Assembly: GCF_900129745.1 (NCBI RefSeq)
Contig: NZ_FQWS01000001.1
Coordinates: forward strand, 806,001 to 870,000
DNA: 64,000 bases
Direction of reading: 5' to 3'
DNA from: Winogradskyella jejuensis
GTDB lineage: Bacteria; Bacteroidota; Bacteroidia; Flavobacteriales; Flavobacteriaceae
Shown here: in pieces, positions 6,850 to 15,541 of the stretch
How positions within the stretch are numbered: position 1 is the first letter of the stretch
How the letters are laid out: each line of letters starts with the position of its first letter
Made by a program: the position numbers and the translations under genes
Notes under the pieces: generated by a model
The model's input: only the letters and a program-made list of their open reading frames with translations
The model's database searches: none
What the model was told of the DNA's origin: nothing

Positions 6850-9093
6850 TCAAAACCAGAACCCAACATTAAAGAACCAATAGCTTTCTTTTAGCTCTGG
6901 AGATATGGTGTACTTAACCTCTACTGGTCCTAAAAAAGTTTCTATAGAGTATCCAAGTGCATAACCTGAATAGTCTGGTGCAGTAAACCATTCGCCATCA
7001 TCAAAAATATTATCATCTATATTGGCAAAATTTGCTGAAAGCATGATATGATGTTTTTTAAACATCTCATAATCTAAAGTAATATCAGCCTTTACAAAAC
7101 TATTTCCTACTACCGAGACGTAATCGTAGCCATAAAATGAGCCAAAATTATTTATAAAATTCTGTCCGTAACCCCCAAATGCAAAATCTAAAAAGCTTGT
7201 AGAGCGGTCTCCTAACTGAAAACCTCCGGAAGTGTTTAAATGAACAGATAAATCTCCAAATGGACTAAAAGCATATCCTATATCGGCTTTAGCAATAGAA
7301 AAAGGCTCAAAATCGTTATTAAACCCATTTGCAGCAATGTACCAGTGCAATAGCCCATTAAACCAAAATCCATTATTTGGAAAATATTTATTGTCGTAAG
7401 TATCTACTTTAAAATTTCCGAAAAGGCTAAAATAATCCGTGTTTTCAAATACGAAATCCTCTGCAGTATTGTTGTTGTTTAAATTTTCTGTGGTAATCTT
7501 TAAGCGTTTATGCTCAAATCCAGCATTGAGCTCAAATTCTTTGGCTAGCAATGTCTGAAAATACAACTGATTTGTTTGGTCTTGCAACTCAACATCAACT
7601 TTATTAAGATTAACCAAAAGTGGGTCATCTGGCTGAAGTAGTAAATTGGCATTGACTAACCTATCGAACTGATTGTATCTAGACTTTAAGCCTATACTTA
7701 TGTAAAAGCCCTTGTCAATAAAATAATCAAAATCGTACCGTATGTTATCCCCGAGGATAACATCTAGTGAGGCAAAATCATTATCAAACAACATTCGTTT
7801 TCGCGTAATATTAACTAGTGCAGCACTTTTGTAAAGACCATCGTAGTGCAAACCTAATTTTAAAAAAGTATTGGACTTAGATTCTCTAATCTTAGCTTCT
7901 AAATCATAAACACCTTCTGTTTCTGTAGATACAAAATTATAGCGTATAGCATCAAAATTATTTGTAGCAACTAGATTATTTACACCTTTATTCAATTGGT
8001 CGAAAGTAATATTATCATCACCTCTTAATTTCAACTTCCCAAGAATGTAAGAGCGTGTGTAACGCTTATTTCCAGATAGGAGTACGCCTCTAATTTTTAT
8101 ACTATCTGCAATTTTTAAATTGTCTTTTTTCCAAAAGTCTATTTGCGTTTTTTTTAAATCTATTAGTTCTTGTAGTTCTTTACGAGCAGCAACCTCGCCT
8201 GTCTTAACTATATCTTTACCTTCACTAAATGAGATTACAGAGAAATTAGTAATATCTGGCTTTATGTAGATATCGGTAAGCTTTCGCTTTACCTTCATAT
8301 CGTTAATAGTTCTAAAATTATTTATCTGTAATAATATTTCTGGTGCAGACTCTAATTCTTTTCTATCTTTTAAATCATCTTGAACGTCTACTCCAATAAT
8401 AATATCAATACCCTTAGCCCTAAGCTCTTCTATTGGGTAATTGTTAGTTACACCACCATCTATATATATTTTATCGTCTATTGGAACCGGTTGAAATAAA
8501 GATGGAAAAGCCCCACTTGCTGTAACAGCTTCAGCAAGGTTACCCTTATCCATAATTACAGGCATTCCGGTTTCTATATTTGTTGACATGCAGAAAAATG
8601 GAACTGGCAGCTTTGAAAAATCATCTATGTTTTTAACTGGCAACAATAACTTATATAGCAGATTATACACATTTTGACCTCGAGACAAGCCAGATGGAAG
8701 CTTTACTTTAAAGCCATCAAAAGGTAAGTTTAAAGCATAGCGTTCAGAATTGTTTCGCTCGATTAAAGATTTAGAATTTCTTGAAAATTTATCATTAATC
8801 AATACATCAAAATCAATAGTTTTGAAAATAGAGTCTAACTGTTTTCCTGAATAACCTGAGGAATATAAAGACCCAATTATAGCGCCCATACTTGTTCCTG
8901 CTATATAATCTACTTTAATACCAAGACTATCTATTACTTTTAATGTTCCAATATGCGCAAAGCCTTTTGCTCCACCGCCACTAAGCACTAATCCAACCTT
9001 AGGACGTTCTGTATCTTGAGCCATACTAACAGAAATTGACAAACAAAACAAAAGGGTAAAAATTACAGGCAGGTATGTAAATTTGGATTTCAA
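6850..9093 (-). CDS. Patatin-like phospholipase with BamA-like barrel
   Basis: Predicted outer-membrane lipolytic enzyme, PlpD-like, about 747 aa. After the signal peptide (MKSKFTYLPVIFTLLFCLSISVSMAQ) comes a patatin domain with the oxyanion loop SGGGAKG, nucleophile Ser68 in GTSMG and Asp212 in the DGG motif. A POTRA-like segment (IRGVLLSGNKRYTRSYILGKL) and a C-terminal surface-antigen beta barrel ending in FFNVGFWF follow. The frame is open to 9144, giving a start inside uvrC and a badly placed signal peptide. A TTG at 9093, one base after the uvrC stop, gives a textbook signal sequence, so I prefer it. Co-transcribed with uvrC. The substrate is unknown; phospholipid is expected from the family. 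Confidence 0.88.
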   Translation of the reverse strand: MKSKFTYLPVIFTLLFCLSISVSMAQDTERPKVGLVLSGGGAKGFAHIGTLKVIDSLGIKVDYIAGTSMGAIIGSLYSSGYSGKQLDSIFKTIDFDVLINDKFSRNSKSLIERNNSERYALNLPFDGFKVKLPSGLSRGQNVYNLLYKLLLPVKNIDDFSKLPVPFFCMSTNIETGMPVIMDKGNLAEAVTASGAFPSLFQPVPIDDKIYIDGGVTNNYPIEELRAKGIDIIIGVDVQDDLKDRKELESAPEILLQINNFRTINDMKVKRKLTDIYIKPDITNFSVISFSEGKDIVKTGEVAARKELQELIDLKKTQIDFWKKDNLKIADSIKIRGVLLSGNKRYTRSYILGKLKLRGDDNITFDQLNKGVNNLVATNNFDAIRYNFVSTETEGVYDLEAKIRESKSNTFLKLGLHYDGLYKSAALVNITRKRMLFDNDFASLDVILGDNIRYDFDYFIDKGFYISIGLKSRYNQFDRLVNANLLLQPDDPLLVNLNKVDVELQDQTNQLYFQTLLAKEFELNAGFEHKRLKITTENLNNNNTAEDFVFENTDYFSLFGNFKVDTYDNKYFPNNGFWFNGLLHWYIAANGFNNDFEPFSIAKADIGYAFSPFGDLSVHLNTSGGFQLGDRSTSFLDFAFGGYGQNFINNFGSFYGYDYVSVVGNSFVKADITLDYEMFKKHHIMLSANFANIDDNIFDDGEWFTAPDYSGYALGYSIETFLGPVEVKYTISPELKESYWFFNVGFWF

Positions 9094-9094
9094 A

Positions 9095-10888
9095 TTATTC
9101 TTTATGATAATAGTTATATACTTTATTTGCTCTTGATACACCAACTATGGCTTCGAGTTCATCTAACTTGGCATTTGCAATCCGTTTTACGGTTTTAAAA
9201 CGCTTCATTAAATCTATAATTGTTTGTTCCCCTACGCCTGGTATATTTTCTAATTCGGTTTTAAGCGCTCCTTTACTACGTTTATTTCTATGATGCTCAA
9301 TTCCAAAGCGGTGTGCTTCGTTTCTAAGTTGCTGAATAATTTTCAGGGTTTCGCTTTTTTTATCTAAATATAAAGGAATTGGGTCATCTGGATAAAATAA
9401 TTCTTCTAAACGCTTTGCAATACCGATGATAGCGATTTTTCCTCTTAATCCTAAGATATCTAGACTCTTCAAAGCCGAAGATAATTGCCCTTTTCCTCCA
9501 TCTATAATAATAAGTTGTGGTAATGGCTGATCCTCTTCAAGTAGTCGTTTGTAGCGTCTAAATACCACCTCTTCCATTGAGGCAAAATCATCAGGACCTT
9601 CTACGGTTTTTATATTAAAATGGCGATAGTCTTTCTTACTTGGCTTTCCATTTTTAAATACCACACAAGCCGCTACAGGATTTGTGCCTTGTATGTTAGA
9701 ATTATCGAAACACTCGATATGTCTTGGCTCTTGAGATAATCTTAAATCTGCCTTCATTTGTGCCATAATACGATTAGCATGGCGGTCAGGATCTGTAATC
9801 TTAACCTGTTTTAACTTATCTAATCGGAAGTATTTTGCGTTTCGCTCTGACAAGTCTAAAATACTTTTCTTGTCACCAAGCTTGGGAACAGTAACCTTAA
9901 CGTTATCTCCCAAATCTATTTTAAAAGGGACATAAATCTCTTTTGATTTAGAATGAAAACGTTGACGAATTTCTGTTACTGCGAGTTCTAACAAATCTTT
10001 ATCTTCTTCTTGTAGTTTCTTCTTTATTTCTAGAGTATGTGACCGAATTATGGAGCCATAAGACAATTGTAAAAAGTTTACATAAGCATAGCTCTCGTCA
10101 CTAACAATAGAAAACACATCAACATTGCTAATTTTAGGATTTACAACTGTAGATTTAGATTGGTAGTTTTCTAATATATCTAGTTTTTCTTTTACTTTTT
10201 GAGCATCTTCAAACTGCATATTATCGGCAAATGTTTTCATTTGCTTTCTGAACTGCTGCAAGGAGTCTTTAAAATTTCCTTTTAAAATTTCACGAATAGC
10301 AGCAATATTTGCATGATATTCTTCTTCTGTTTCTAAGCCTTCGCATGCACCTTTACAATTTCCTAAATGGTATTCTAAACAGACTTTATATTTACCTGCT
10401 TCGACCTTCTCTTCAGCCAAATGGTAATTACATGTACGTAATTGATACAACCCTTTAATTAAATCGAGTAAGGTTTTTACCGTTTTCATACTGGTGTAAG
10501 GCCCAAAATACTCAGAACCGTCTTTTATAACTCTTCGTGTTGGAAAGACCCTAGGAAAACGTTCGTTTTTTACACAAATCCAAGGATAAGATTTGTCGTC
10601 TTTAAGCATCACGTTATATTTTGGCTGATACTTTTTTATAAGATTGTTTTCTAGAAGCAGCGCATCACTTTCTGTCTCTACAACAATATGTTTAATCGTA
10701 CTGATTTTTTTTACTAAAACTCGTGTTTTTCCGTAGTCGTGATTTTTAGTGAAATAAGAGCTTACCCGTTTTTTAATATCCTTTGCTTTACCAACATAGA
10801 TTAAGTTGTCTTCGGCATCGTAATACTGATATACGCCAGGTTGATGGGGCAAGGTTTTTATTTGGATATCGAGTGCTGTTTCGGACAT
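9095..10888 (-). CDS. uvrC: Excinuclease ABC subunit C
   Basis: Nuclease subunit of UvrABC nucleotide-excision repair that makes both incisions around a lesion. The 597-aa protein has the GIY-YIG nuclease domain at its N-terminus (PGVYQYYDAEDNLIYVGKAKDIKKR), a UVR UvrB-binding motif near residue 210 (FRKQMKTFADNMQFEDAQKVKEK in part), the RNase H-like C-terminal nuclease (ECFDNSNIQGTNPVAACVVF, IIDGGKGQL) and a terminal helix-hairpin-helix (ENIPGVGEQTIIDLMKRF). It is divergent from rimB. Confidence 0.98.
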   Translation of the reverse strand: MSETALDIQIKTLPHQPGVYQYYDAEDNLIYVGKAKDIKKRVSSYFTKNHDYGKTRVLVKKISTIKHIVVETESDALLLENNLIKKYQPKYNVMLKDDKSYPWICVKNERFPRVFPTRRVIKDGSEYFGPYTSMKTVKTLLDLIKGLYQLRTCNYHLAEEKVEAGKYKVCLEYHLGNCKGACEGLETEEEYHANIAAIREILKGNFKDSLQQFRKQMKTFADNMQFEDAQKVKEKLDILENYQSKSTVVNPKISNVDVFSIVSDESYAYVNFLQLSYGSIIRSHTLEIKKKLQEEDKDLLELAVTEIRQRFHSKSKEIYVPFKIDLGDNVKVTVPKLGDKKSILDLSERNAKYFRLDKLKQVKITDPDRHANRIMAQMKADLRLSQEPRHIECFDNSNIQGTNPVAACVVFKNGKPSKKDYRHFNIKTVEGPDDFASMEEVVFRRYKRLLEEDQPLPQLIIIDGGKGQLSSALKSLDILGLRGKIAIIGIAKRLEELFYPDDPIPLYLDKKSETLKIIQQLRNEAHRFGIEHHRNKRSKGALKTELENIPGVGEQTIIDLMKRFKTVKRIANAKLDELEAIVGVSRANKVYNYYHKE

Positions 10889-10893
10889 ACACT

Positions 10894-10901
10894 CAAAGGT
10901 A
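10894..10901 (-). promoter_or_regulatory. Possible -7 promoter box for uvrC
   Basis: TACCTTTG on the minus strand matches TAnnTTTG and ends 5 bases before the uvrC ATG. If used, the transcript would be almost leaderless, or translation would begin further in. Confidence 0.35.
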
Positions 10902-10977
10902 ATAAATCGTTTGAATTTGATGTTTTTTCAAAGGGTTTTATTACTACTTTCGCCGCACAAATTTTGAAACTTACTAA

Positions 10978-11403
10978 ATGGTAAAACAACTGCTTGGACG
11001 CGTTGATAAAATAGACTTTCCTAGTCTAGATTTATCAGATATTGATGTAAAAATTGATACTGGTGCGTATACATCTGCTATACATTGTTCTCGTATAAAC
11101 GAAATTGAAGGAAAACTACATTGTGTTTTTGAACATAAGGGTCATCCAAATTTTAAAACCAAGGAAATTATCTTTAACCAATACACCTATACGGATGTAA
11201 AAAGCAGTAATGGCATTAAAGAAAATAGATACAAAATAAAAACAGATGTTATTTTCTTTGGAAAAACTTATAAAATCAACTTAACTTTAAGCACTAGGGA
11301 CGACATGAAGTTTCCTGTTTTAATAGGACGTCAATTTTTAAAGAAAAAATTTCTTGTTGATGTCGATTTAGAAAATCAATCCTTTAATGCTTCACAGCAA
11401 TGA
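10978..11403 (+). CDS. rimB: RimB-like retropepsin-type protease
   Basis: A 141-aa member of the RimB (formerly ATP-dependent zinc protease) family, a single-domain retropepsin-like aspartic protease. The catalytic motif is [11 protein letters not shown] with the Asp in DTGA, and the flap and C-terminal [16 protein letters not shown] block match the family. In Pseudomonas the RimB protein acts with RimK on glutamate tails of ribosomal protein S6 (family knowledge). It overlaps rimK by 4 bases (ATGA), so translational coupling is likely. Confidence 0.85.
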   Translation: MVKQLLGRVDKIDFPSLDLSDIDVKIDTGAYTSAIHCSRINEIEGKLHCVFEHKGHPNFKTKEIIFNQYTYTDVKSSNGIKENRYKIKTDVIFFGKTYKINLTLSTRDDMKFPVLIGRQFLKKKFLVDVDLENQSFNASQQ

Positions 11404-12275
11404 ATATAGTTATCTTATCGCGTAATCCTAATCTTTACTCTACAAAACGATTAATAGAAGAAGGAGAAAATAGAGGACATGAAGTAGAAATAATAGACCC
11501 TCTAAAATGCGACATTATTATTGAACAAGAAAAACCAACTATATATTACAAAGACCGTTATTTGGACTATGTAGATGCTATTATACCTAGAATTGGTGCT
11601 TCGGTTACGTTTTTTGGTTGTGCTGTTGTTAGACAGTTTGAAATGATGAATGTCTTTACAACAGTTTCTTCAGATGCTATTTTACGCTCTAGAGATAAAT
11701 TACGAAGTTTTCAGCGTCTGTCTAAAGCAGGTATTGGTATGCCAAAAACCGTATTTACCAACTATTCTAGAGATGTCGAAGAGGTTTTAGAACATGTAGG
11801 TGGCCCACCAGTAATAATAAAACTCCTAGAAGGCACACAAGGCCTTGGTGTTGTATTAGCAGAGTCTAAAAATGCTGCTAAATCTGTACTAGAGGCATTT
11901 AATGGATTGCAAGCCAGGGCTTTAGTACAAGAATATATTAAAGAAGCAAAAGGTGCAGACCTTAGAGCACTAATCGTAGATGGACAAGTTGTTGGGGCTA
12001 TGAAGCGCCAAGGCGGCGAAGGTGAATTTCGCTCAAACTTACATCGTGGTGGGAGTGCCAATTTAATAAGACTTACCGAAGACGAGCTAAAACTAGCTAT
12101 AAAAGCGGCTCGTGCCTTAAAGCTACCTGTGTGCGGAGTTGACATGTTACAATCAGCTCGTGGGCCTTTAATCATGGAAGTCAATTCAACACCCGGGCTT
12201 GAAGGTATTGAAGGTGCTACACAAAAAAATATTGCGCGTGCTATCATTACATTTATTGAGCGTAACAGAAAATAA
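11400..12275 (+). CDS. rimK: Ribosomal protein S6-L-glutamate ligase
   Basis: ATP-grasp enzyme that adds glutamate residues to the C-terminus of ribosomal protein S6 and can synthesise poly-alpha-glutamate. The 291-aa length is typical. The protein shows the N-terminal pre-ATP-grasp fold ([22 protein letters not shown]), the ATP-binding segment [16 protein letters not shown], the [20 protein letters not shown] block and the Mg-binding end [13 protein letters not shown]. It is the second gene of rimB-rimK and is followed 36 bases later by a metallohydrolase. Confidence 0.95.
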   Translation: MNIVILSRNPNLYSTKRLIEEGENRGHEVEIIDPLKCDIIIEQEKPTIYYKDRYLDYVDAIIPRIGASVTFFGCAVVRQFEMMNVFTTVSSDAILRSRDKLRSFQRLSKAGIGMPKTVFTNYSRDVEEVLEHVGGPPVIIKLLEGTQGLGVVLAESKNAAKSVLEAFNGLQARALVQEYIKEAKGADLRALIVDGQVVGAMKRQGGEGEFRSNLHRGGSANLIRLTEDELKLAIKAARALKLPVCGVDMLQSARGPLIMEVNSTPGLEGIEGATQKNIARAIITFIERNRK

Positions 12276-12311
12276 AAGACAACTATTAAAAGATTTCCGT
12301 TTTAACGGAAA

Positions 12312-13286
12312 ATGAATATGAGTGAAAAAGAGGTTTTAGATATTTTAGGTAAAAAAGTAGCATTAGGTGAAAGTGCAAAAGTGAGTTTTAATGTTGCAAA
12401 ACTTCATACACAAAATACTATTGACGTTCCTGTAATTATTGAACGTTCTAAAAAACCTGGGCCCACGGTACTAATTACAGCTGGTATTCATGGAGATGAA
12501 GTTAATGGCGTTGAAATCGTAAGACAGGTCATTTCTAAAGGTATAAACAAACCTAAAAAGGGAACCATAATTTGTGTCCCCGTAATTAATGCTTTTGGAT
12601 TTGTACATATGGATCGTTTGTTTCCAGACGGCAGAGATTTAAATCGTGTCTTTCCTGGTAGTAAAAATGGCTCTTTAGCGAGTAGAGTTGCTCATAAATT
12701 AATGACGGAAATCGTACCTCATGCCGATTTGATTTTAGATTTTCATACTGGTGGAGCAGACCGTTTTAATTCCGCTCATATACGCATTGTAAAAGGCGAA
12801 TTGGTCTTAGACGAATTAGCTCAAGTCTTCGGTGCGCCGTTTATTTTTTATTCGAAAAATTTGAATAAATCCTTCAGAAATTCATGTTATAAATTGGGAA
12901 TTCCTATGCTACTTTTTGAAGGTGGCAAATCTTTCCATATAGATAACACCATTACCAATACAGGCGTTAACGGCGTGAAACGCGTTTTACATCATTTAGA
13001 AATGTTAAACCGAAAATTTAAAGTTTCACGTCCAAAAAAAGAAGTTCTAAAAATTGACGAAAGTAAATGGGTACGCGCCAAATACTCTGGTATGTTTAGA
13101 CCTACCATTAATGTAAATTCCAAAGTTGAAAAAGGGGATGTCATTGGTAATATTACAGACCCTTACGGTAGCTTTAACCATTTTGTAAAAGCCCCAAATA
13201 GTGGCTATGTTTTTAATGTTAATGAGTCGCCTATTATTTATCAAGGTGATGCTATTTTTCATATCTCTACAAAGCTTGAAGACTAA
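12312..13286 (+). CDS. AstE/AspA-like zinc metallohydrolase
   Basis: A 324-aa member of the succinylglutamate desuccinylase/aspartoacylase family (M14-like zinc carboxypeptidase fold). Zinc ligands are expected at His60 and Glu63 (TAGIHGDEVNG) and at the His of ILDFHTGG near residue 149. FPDGRDLNRVFPG supplies the substrate-binding Asn-Arg. The C-terminus is a beta-barrel-like lipoyl/HlyD-type hairpin (SKVEKGDVIGNITDPYG). A second in-frame ATG at 12318 could be the start. It sits directly after rimBK, so its substrate may be a glutamyl peptide or a polyglutamate tail (inference). Classical arginine-catabolic AstE is unlikely because no other ast gene is here. Confidence 0.85.
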   Translation: MNMSEKEVLDILGKKVALGESAKVSFNVAKLHTQNTIDVPVIIERSKKPGPTVLITAGIHGDEVNGVEIVRQVISKGINKPKKGTIICVPVINAFGFVHMDRLFPDGRDLNRVFPGSKNGSLASRVAHKLMTEIVPHADLILDFHTGGADRFNSAHIRIVKGELVLDELAQVFGAPFIFYSKNLNKSFRNSCYKLGIPMLLFEGGKSFHIDNTITNTGVNGVKRVLHHLEMLNRKFKVSRPKKEVLKIDESKWVRAKYSGMFRPTINVNSKVEKGDVIGNITDPYGSFNHFVKAPNSGYVFNVNESPIIYQGDAIFHISTKLED

Positions 13287-13852
13287 TGACAAAAGCTCAA
13301 TTACGAAAAAAATATAAAACACTACGACAAAAATTGAGCTTTGATGAAATTGAGGATAAAAGTCTAGCCATAGCCAATCAATTACTACAACTTAATATTT
13401 GGGAATTAGATTTCTATCACATCTTTTTGAGTATAGAAGAACAAAAGGAAATTAATACGGAATATATCTTAAATATCCTTGCCGGAAAAGACAAAAACAT
13501 TGTGGTCTCTAAAAGTAATTTTGAAGATTATAGTATGTCTCACTTTTTGCTTACAGATAATACCAAACTTAAGAAGAACGAATACAAAATCCCTGAACCC
13601 GTTAACGGCATACCTATTCAACCAGAACAAATAGATGTAGTTTTTGTTCCGCTTTTAGGTTTTGATATAAAAGGTAATCGTATAGGTTATGGCAAAGGAT
13701 TCTATGACCGATTTCTTTCTGAGTGTAAACCTGAAACTCTTAAAATTGGACTCTCTTTTTTTGAAGCTGAAACTAAAGAGTTTGAAATATTAGAAAATGA
13801 TATAAAGTTGGATTATTGTGTAAGTCCAAACAAGATTTATAGTTTTAATTAG
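13286..13852 (+). CDS. 5-Formyltetrahydrofolate cyclo-ligase
   Basis: ATP-dependent cytoplasmic enzyme that converts 5-formyl-THF to 5,10-methenyl-THF. The 188-aa protein has the N-terminal KAQLRKKYKTLRQKLS and the C-terminal signature VFVPLLGFDIKGNRIGYGKGFYDRFL. Its ATG overlaps the stop codon of the metallohydrolase (TAATG), so it is the last gene of the rimB operon. Its end overlaps the lspA end by 4 bases on the opposite strand. Confidence 0.95.
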   Translation: MTKAQLRKKYKTLRQKLSFDEIEDKSLAIANQLLQLNIWELDFYHIFLSIEEQKEINTEYILNILAGKDKNIVVSKSNFEDYSMSHFLLTDNTKLKKNEYKIPEPVNGIPIQPEQIDVVFVPLLGFDIKGNRIGYGKGFYDRFLSECKPETLKIGLSFFEAETKEFEILENDIKLDYCVSPNKIYSFN

Positions 13853-14478
13853 CCCTTGTTGACTTCTTTAAACGCTTTTCTATTAAACACAATCAAAATA
13901 CCAATACCTGTACTAATAGCTACATCCGCTACGTTAAAAACAGGGTCGAAAAAAGAGATATATTTACCTCCAAAAAAAGGCACCCAATCTGGTAATACGC
14001 CAGAAAATAATGGAAAGTGTAACATATCTACCACATTACCATAAAACACACCAGCATAACCGCCACGTTCTGGTAAAAATGTAGCTACTTGCCCATAGCT
14101 ATCACCAAAACACACACCATAGAATACGGAGTCTAAAATATTGCCTAAGGCTCCAGCGAAAATCAGTGAAATAGCAAAAATAAGCGTCCTTGTTTTTTGC
14201 TTTTTTATAACATCTAGCAACCAAAAGCCTATACCTGTAACTGCTATAATTCTAAATAGAGATAGGATAAGCTTGGCAGATTTATCGTTAATAAAAGAAA
14301 AAATGTCACTCAATTTAGTGCCCCAAGCCATGCCATCGTTTTCAACAAACAAAATCTTAAACCAAGAGAAAACCTCAACGTCTTCACCTAACTGAAAATG
14401 GGTCTTGATATAAATTTTACTGATTTGGTCTATCAATAAAATAACAATGATGACGAGTAAGGATTTTTTTAGTGACAT
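13849..14478 (-). CDS. lspA: Lipoprotein signal peptidase II
   Basis: Inner-membrane aspartic protease that removes signal peptides from diacylglyceryl-modified prolipoproteins. The 209-aa protein has four transmembrane helices (starting LLVIIVILLIDQISKIYI). The catalytic Asp residues are in GNILDS and NVADVAIS. It is longer than the enterobacterial enzyme because of an insertion of about 45 residues between these motifs (roughly residues 125-170, ending FGGKYISFFDPVF), which I regard as normal for this phylum. It is last in the operon ileS-dksA-like-DUF4097-like-lspA, 7 bases from its neighbour. Many lipoproteins in this window are expected substrates. Confidence 0.96.
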   Translation of the reverse strand: MSLKKSLLVIIVILLIDQISKIYIKTHFQLGEDVEVFSWFKILFVENDGMAWGTKLSDIFSFINDKSAKLILSLFRIIAVTGIGFWLLDVIKKQKTRTLIFAISLIFAGALGNILDSVFYGVCFGDSYGQVATFLPERGGYAGVFYGNVVDMLHFPLFSGVLPDWVPFFGGKYISFFDPVFNVADVAISTGIGILIVFNRKAFKEVNKG

Positions 14479-14485
14479 AACAATC

Positions 14486-15145
14486 TTACTCTTGTTTTTT
14501 TACGGTAATATTGCCACCAACAGTAGATAGTTTCCAGAGATTAAACCCAAGCATATCGCTAGGAAAATCTACTAAACCATGATGTGAATCTGTTGAGATA
14601 ACGGCATCTTTAGTCTTTACAAAAATATGTCCATCTATAGTTTTAATCGTTGCCAAACGTGCTAAGGCATTGATATTACAGCCACCTTGAGTGAGATTAA
14701 TTTTTAACTCATTAAAATTTCCACTAGCATTCACAGAACCAATATCACTTTTGATTAATAGGTTTAAATTATCTGGCATTTTAATCTCTAAAGTCGCTGC
14801 TACTACCTTGTGTGCATTTCTTTTGTCATCTGGTGTTTCATGTAAAACCGTACGCTTTAAAGAAACTATTAACTGCTTGCCTTTTACTTCAGAAACTACT
14901 TGAAACTCATTACCATATTCACCATCAGATAATGACTTTAATGTGATTGTTTCCGTCACTTCGGTAATCACATAGATATTAAAAATCTGGTCGCCATTCA
15001 TTATAATTTCAGAAATACCATTAGCAGAGAAGCTTTGCACCGCTTTATTCTGCGCAAAACCAAAAACTGAAATACACAAAAGGCCTGCAAATAAAAAAGT
15101 CTTGAAATGGGTATTCCAAGACTTTATGGTATTAAATTTATTCAA
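14486..15145 (-). CDS. Exported DUF4097/adhesin-like beta protein
   Basis: A 219-aa exported protein (signal region NTHFKTFLFAGLLCISVFGFAQ after a short N-terminal stretch). The mature part alternates short beta strands: IYVITEVTETITLKSL, ATLEIKMPDNLNLLIKSDIGSVNASGNFNELKINLTQGGCNINA, and IKTIDGHIFVKTKDAVIST. This pattern resembles the DUF4097/putative auto-transporter head (beta-helix) proteins. It lies between dksA-like and lspA in an operon where Bacteroidota often carry such a protein. No catalytic motif is visible; envelope or surface location is all I can infer. Confidence 0.7.
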   Translation of the reverse strand: MNKFNTIKSWNTHFKTFLFAGLLCISVFGFAQNKAVQSFSANGISEIIMNGDQIFNIYVITEVTETITLKSLSDGEYGNEFQVVSEVKGKQLIVSLKRTVLHETPDDKRNAHKVVAATLEIKMPDNLNLLIKSDIGSVNASGNFNELKINLTQGGCNINALARLATIKTIDGHIFVKTKDAVISTDSHHGLVDFPSDMLGFNLWKLSTVGGNITVKKQE

Positions 15146-15154
15146 AATGAATTA

Positions 15155-15538
15155 TTATTTCTGCATGTTTTTAGCCTCAATACTAAGTGTAGCATGAGGT
15201 ACTAATTTTAAACGCTCCTTGTTTATGAGTTTTCCCGTAACTCTACAAACGCCATATGTTTTGTTTTCTATTCTAATAATAGCATTTTTCAAGTCACGTA
15301 TAAACTTCTCTTGACGGATAGCTAAGGCCGAATTGGCTTCTTTACTCATCGTAGCGCTTCCTTCTTCAAAAGCCTTGAACGTTGGCGATGTATCGTCAGT
15401 ACCATTATTGTGGTCGTTCATATAAGCACTTTTTATTAATTCTAAATCGTGCTCAGCTTTATCAATTTTATCTTGAATAAGTACTCTAAATTCTTCTAAA
15501 TCCTTATCCGAATATCTGTTCTTTGTTTCCGAGGCCAT
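15155..15538 (-). CDS. TraR/DksA-family regulator lacking zinc cysteines
   Basis: A 127-aa DksA relative expected to bind in the RNA polymerase secondary channel. It has an N-terminal coiled coil and the C-terminal YGVCRVTGKLI...PHATLSIEAK globular domain. Of the four zinc cysteines of classical DksA only Cys98 remains; the other positions are Thr101, Ser119 and Ala122, as in zinc-independent DksA2-type proteins. The coiled-coil tip (NNGTDDTSPTFK, residues 44-55) does not show a clean DxxDxA motif. It lies 3 bases after ileS and is probably co-transcribed. Role in transcription control is inferred from the family. Confidence 0.87.
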   Translation of the reverse strand: MASETKNRYSDKDLEEFRVLIQDKIDKAEHDLELIKSAYMNDHNNGTDDTSPTFKAFEEGSATMSKEANSALAIRQEKFIRDLKNAIIRIENKTYGVCRVTGKLINKERLKLVPHATLSIEAKNMQK

Positions 15539-15541
15539 ATT

